Shown piece by piece: positions 6,196 through 6,587 of a stretch of 6,587 bases of DNA; positions within the stretch are counted from its first letter, which is position 1; every line of letters begins with the position of its first letter. The DNA comes from Pseudomonadota bacterium (GTDB taxonomy: Bacteria > Pseudomonadota > Alphaproteobacteria > Rhizobiales > Rhizobiaceae). The position numbers were made by a program, and so were the translations under genes. The stretch is taken from assembly GCA_023451915.1 (NCBI GenBank), contig JAEXXS010000507.1, positions 1 to 6,587 on the forward strand, read 5' to 3'. The notes beneath the pieces were generated by a model. It was not told where the DNA came from. It made no database searches and saw only the letters and a list, made by a program, of their open reading frames with translations.

Positions 6196-6227
6196 TTGAA
6201 CGGTGGGCCTAATTTGTAAGGGAAAGT

Positions 6228-6253
6228 GGAGGCTTCTGTTGCCAGGTGCCTCC
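6228..6253 (-). other. Terminal hairpin of the tmRNA coding piece / weak terminator
   Basis: GGAGGC (6253-6248) pairs with GCCTCC (6233-6228) around a 14-nt loop on the minus strand. ACTTTCCCTTAC follows, with only a short interrupted T-run. It may be the last helix of the tmRNA or a weak terminator. It lies 32 bp past the stop of the convergent efflux gene and could insulate both transcripts. Confidence 0.45.
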
Positions 6254-6311
6254 GAACCCCGCCTTAAGGTGCTAACCCTAAGGGCTTTAGAGCGGGTTTC
6301 CCGCACCGCCA

Positions 6312-6353
6312 TTAGGCAGCGAGAGCGTAACCCTGAGCATTGTTGTCATTTGC
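6312..6353 (-). other. tmRNA tag reading frame
   Basis: From the resume codon GCA (6353-6351) the minus strand reads ANDNNAQGYALAA and then TAA (6314-6312). With the alanine carried by tmRNA itself, the tag is AANDNNAQGYALAA. The ALAA end is the ClpX-binding signal, and the longer N-terminal part (AANDNN) is typical of alphaproteobacterial tags and is the part SspB contacts. This frame is what identifies the gene and its strand beyond doubt. Confidence 0.96.
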
Positions 6354-6437
6354 AACTACTCAATTGACCCGATAACGGTGGTATCATGCCGAGTAAAAGA
6401 GCGATCTTTACACCCTTGTCGATCCTATTTCGCCCCC

Positions 6438-6471
6438 GCCACAGCACAGACTAACGCTACAGCCTGTGTTC
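6438..6471 (-). other. Intervening segment removed from pre-tmRNA
   Basis: These 34 nt join the CCA end of the acceptor piece to the GGGGGCG start of the coding piece. They fold as an 8-bp stem, CACAGGCT / AGTCTGTG (one G·U), closed by an 8-nt loop. The segment is defined by the acceptor-stem pairing on both sides; tRNA-type processing would remove it. Confidence 0.85.
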
Positions 6472-6553
6472 TGGTGGAGGCGCCGGGTACCGCCCCCGGG
6501 TCCAATGGGTTTATTACACCGTCCGTTTATCACCATAGCTGGCTTGCGCCAGC
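6472..6553 (-). ncRNA. ssrA: tmRNA acceptor piece
   Basis: About 82 nt on the minus strand. It starts with a stable GCTGGC-GCAA-GCCAGC stem with a GNRA tetraloop (6553-6538). It ends with a T-arm of CCGGG (6499-6495), loop GGCGGTA and CCCGG (6487-6483), then the 3' strand of the acceptor stem, a discriminator A and a genomically encoded CCA (6474-6472). The loop departs from the usual TTCRANT. Confidence 0.88.
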
Positions 6554-6559
6554 GAGACG

Positions 6560-6565
6560 TATATA
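6560..6565 (-). promoter_or_regulatory. Candidate -10 box of ssrA
   Basis: TATATA on the minus strand lies seven bases before the hairpin that begins the acceptor piece, where a -10 box should be. The matching -35 would straddle the window edge (about 6583-6588), so it cannot be judged. Confidence 0.45.
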
Positions 6566-6587
6566 GGCGCGGTCGATCCATATTGGA

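Larger units (their letters stand above)
6226..6553 (-). ncRNA. ssrA: tmRNA, circularly permuted two-piece (alphaproteobacterial ssrA)
   Basis: tmRNA rescues stalled ribosomes, acting first as alanyl-tRNA and then as mRNA for a degradation tag. On the minus strand the gene is permuted. The tRNA-like acceptor half comes first (6553-6472, ending CCACCA), then a short excised segment (6471-6438), then the half beginning GGGGGCGAAATAGGATCGAC (from 6437) that carries the tag frame. The new ends pair perfectly: GGGGGCG (6437-6431) with CGCCTCC (6482-6476) makes a 7-bp acceptor stem with a G·U at the third pair, the alanine identity element. CAAGGGT (6418-6412) can pair with ACCC-A-TTG (6510-6503), with one bulged A, joining the two pieces. 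The 5' end is placed at the first base of a GCTGGC-GCAA-GCCAGC hairpin. The 3' end is approximate, at the last hairpin (6228-6253). It converges on the efflux gene. Confidence 0.95.

Noticed and set aside
5475..6212. 245-codon plus-strand frame inside the efflux gene
   Set aside because: It is in a different frame of a well-supported 12-helix transporter. The product is Arg/Gly-rich without membrane segments.
6378..6566. 62-codon plus-strand ORF near the window end
   Set aside because: It is antisense to the tmRNA, whose acceptor stem, CCA and tag frame fully explain the sequence.

Overview
The window looks like chromosomal DNA from an alphaproteobacterium of the order Hyphomicrobiales, most likely the Brucella/Ochrobactrum group. 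Three things point there: a circularly permuted two-piece tmRNA gene, an alphaproteobacterial-type SspB, and a DUF4169 gene next to a short ribbon-helix-helix gene. G+C is fairly high throughout. I see no insertion sequence, phage gene or CRISPR array. This is core-genome-like DNA, not an accessory island.

Layout. Positions 1-2362 (+) hold the C-terminal 786 codons of a large AsmA-family envelope protein whose start lies outside the window. It converges with a minus-strand block at 2375-4690. Read in the direction of transcription, that block is a TetR-family regulator (4690-3953), the ClpXP adaptor SspB (3854-3279), a 58-residue two-helix membrane protein (3063-2887) that is short and easily missed, a DUF4169 protein (2808-2608) and a ribbon-helix-helix protein (2611-2375). 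The last two overlap by four bases. Divergent from the TetR gene is a Bcr/CflA-type drug efflux MFS transporter (4984-6195, +). Converging on its end is the split tmRNA gene ssrA (minus, about 6553-6226).

Two functional modules stand out. The first is a TetR regulator and efflux pump pair. Their shared 293-bp intergenic region carries two directly abutting 18-bp dyads of one pattern (TTNGACA-N4-TGTCNAA), overlapping candidate promoters for both genes. The pump mRNA would then have a long leader (about 240 nt) with several inverted repeats.

The second is the trans-translation module: tmRNA, which encodes the tag (A)ANDNNAQGYALAA, and SspB, which delivers tagged proteins to ClpXP. The two lie about 2.4 kb apart on the same strand.

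No wholly new system is evident. The most useful points beyond routine annotation are the exact architecture of the split tmRNA, the tandem operator and the small membrane protein.
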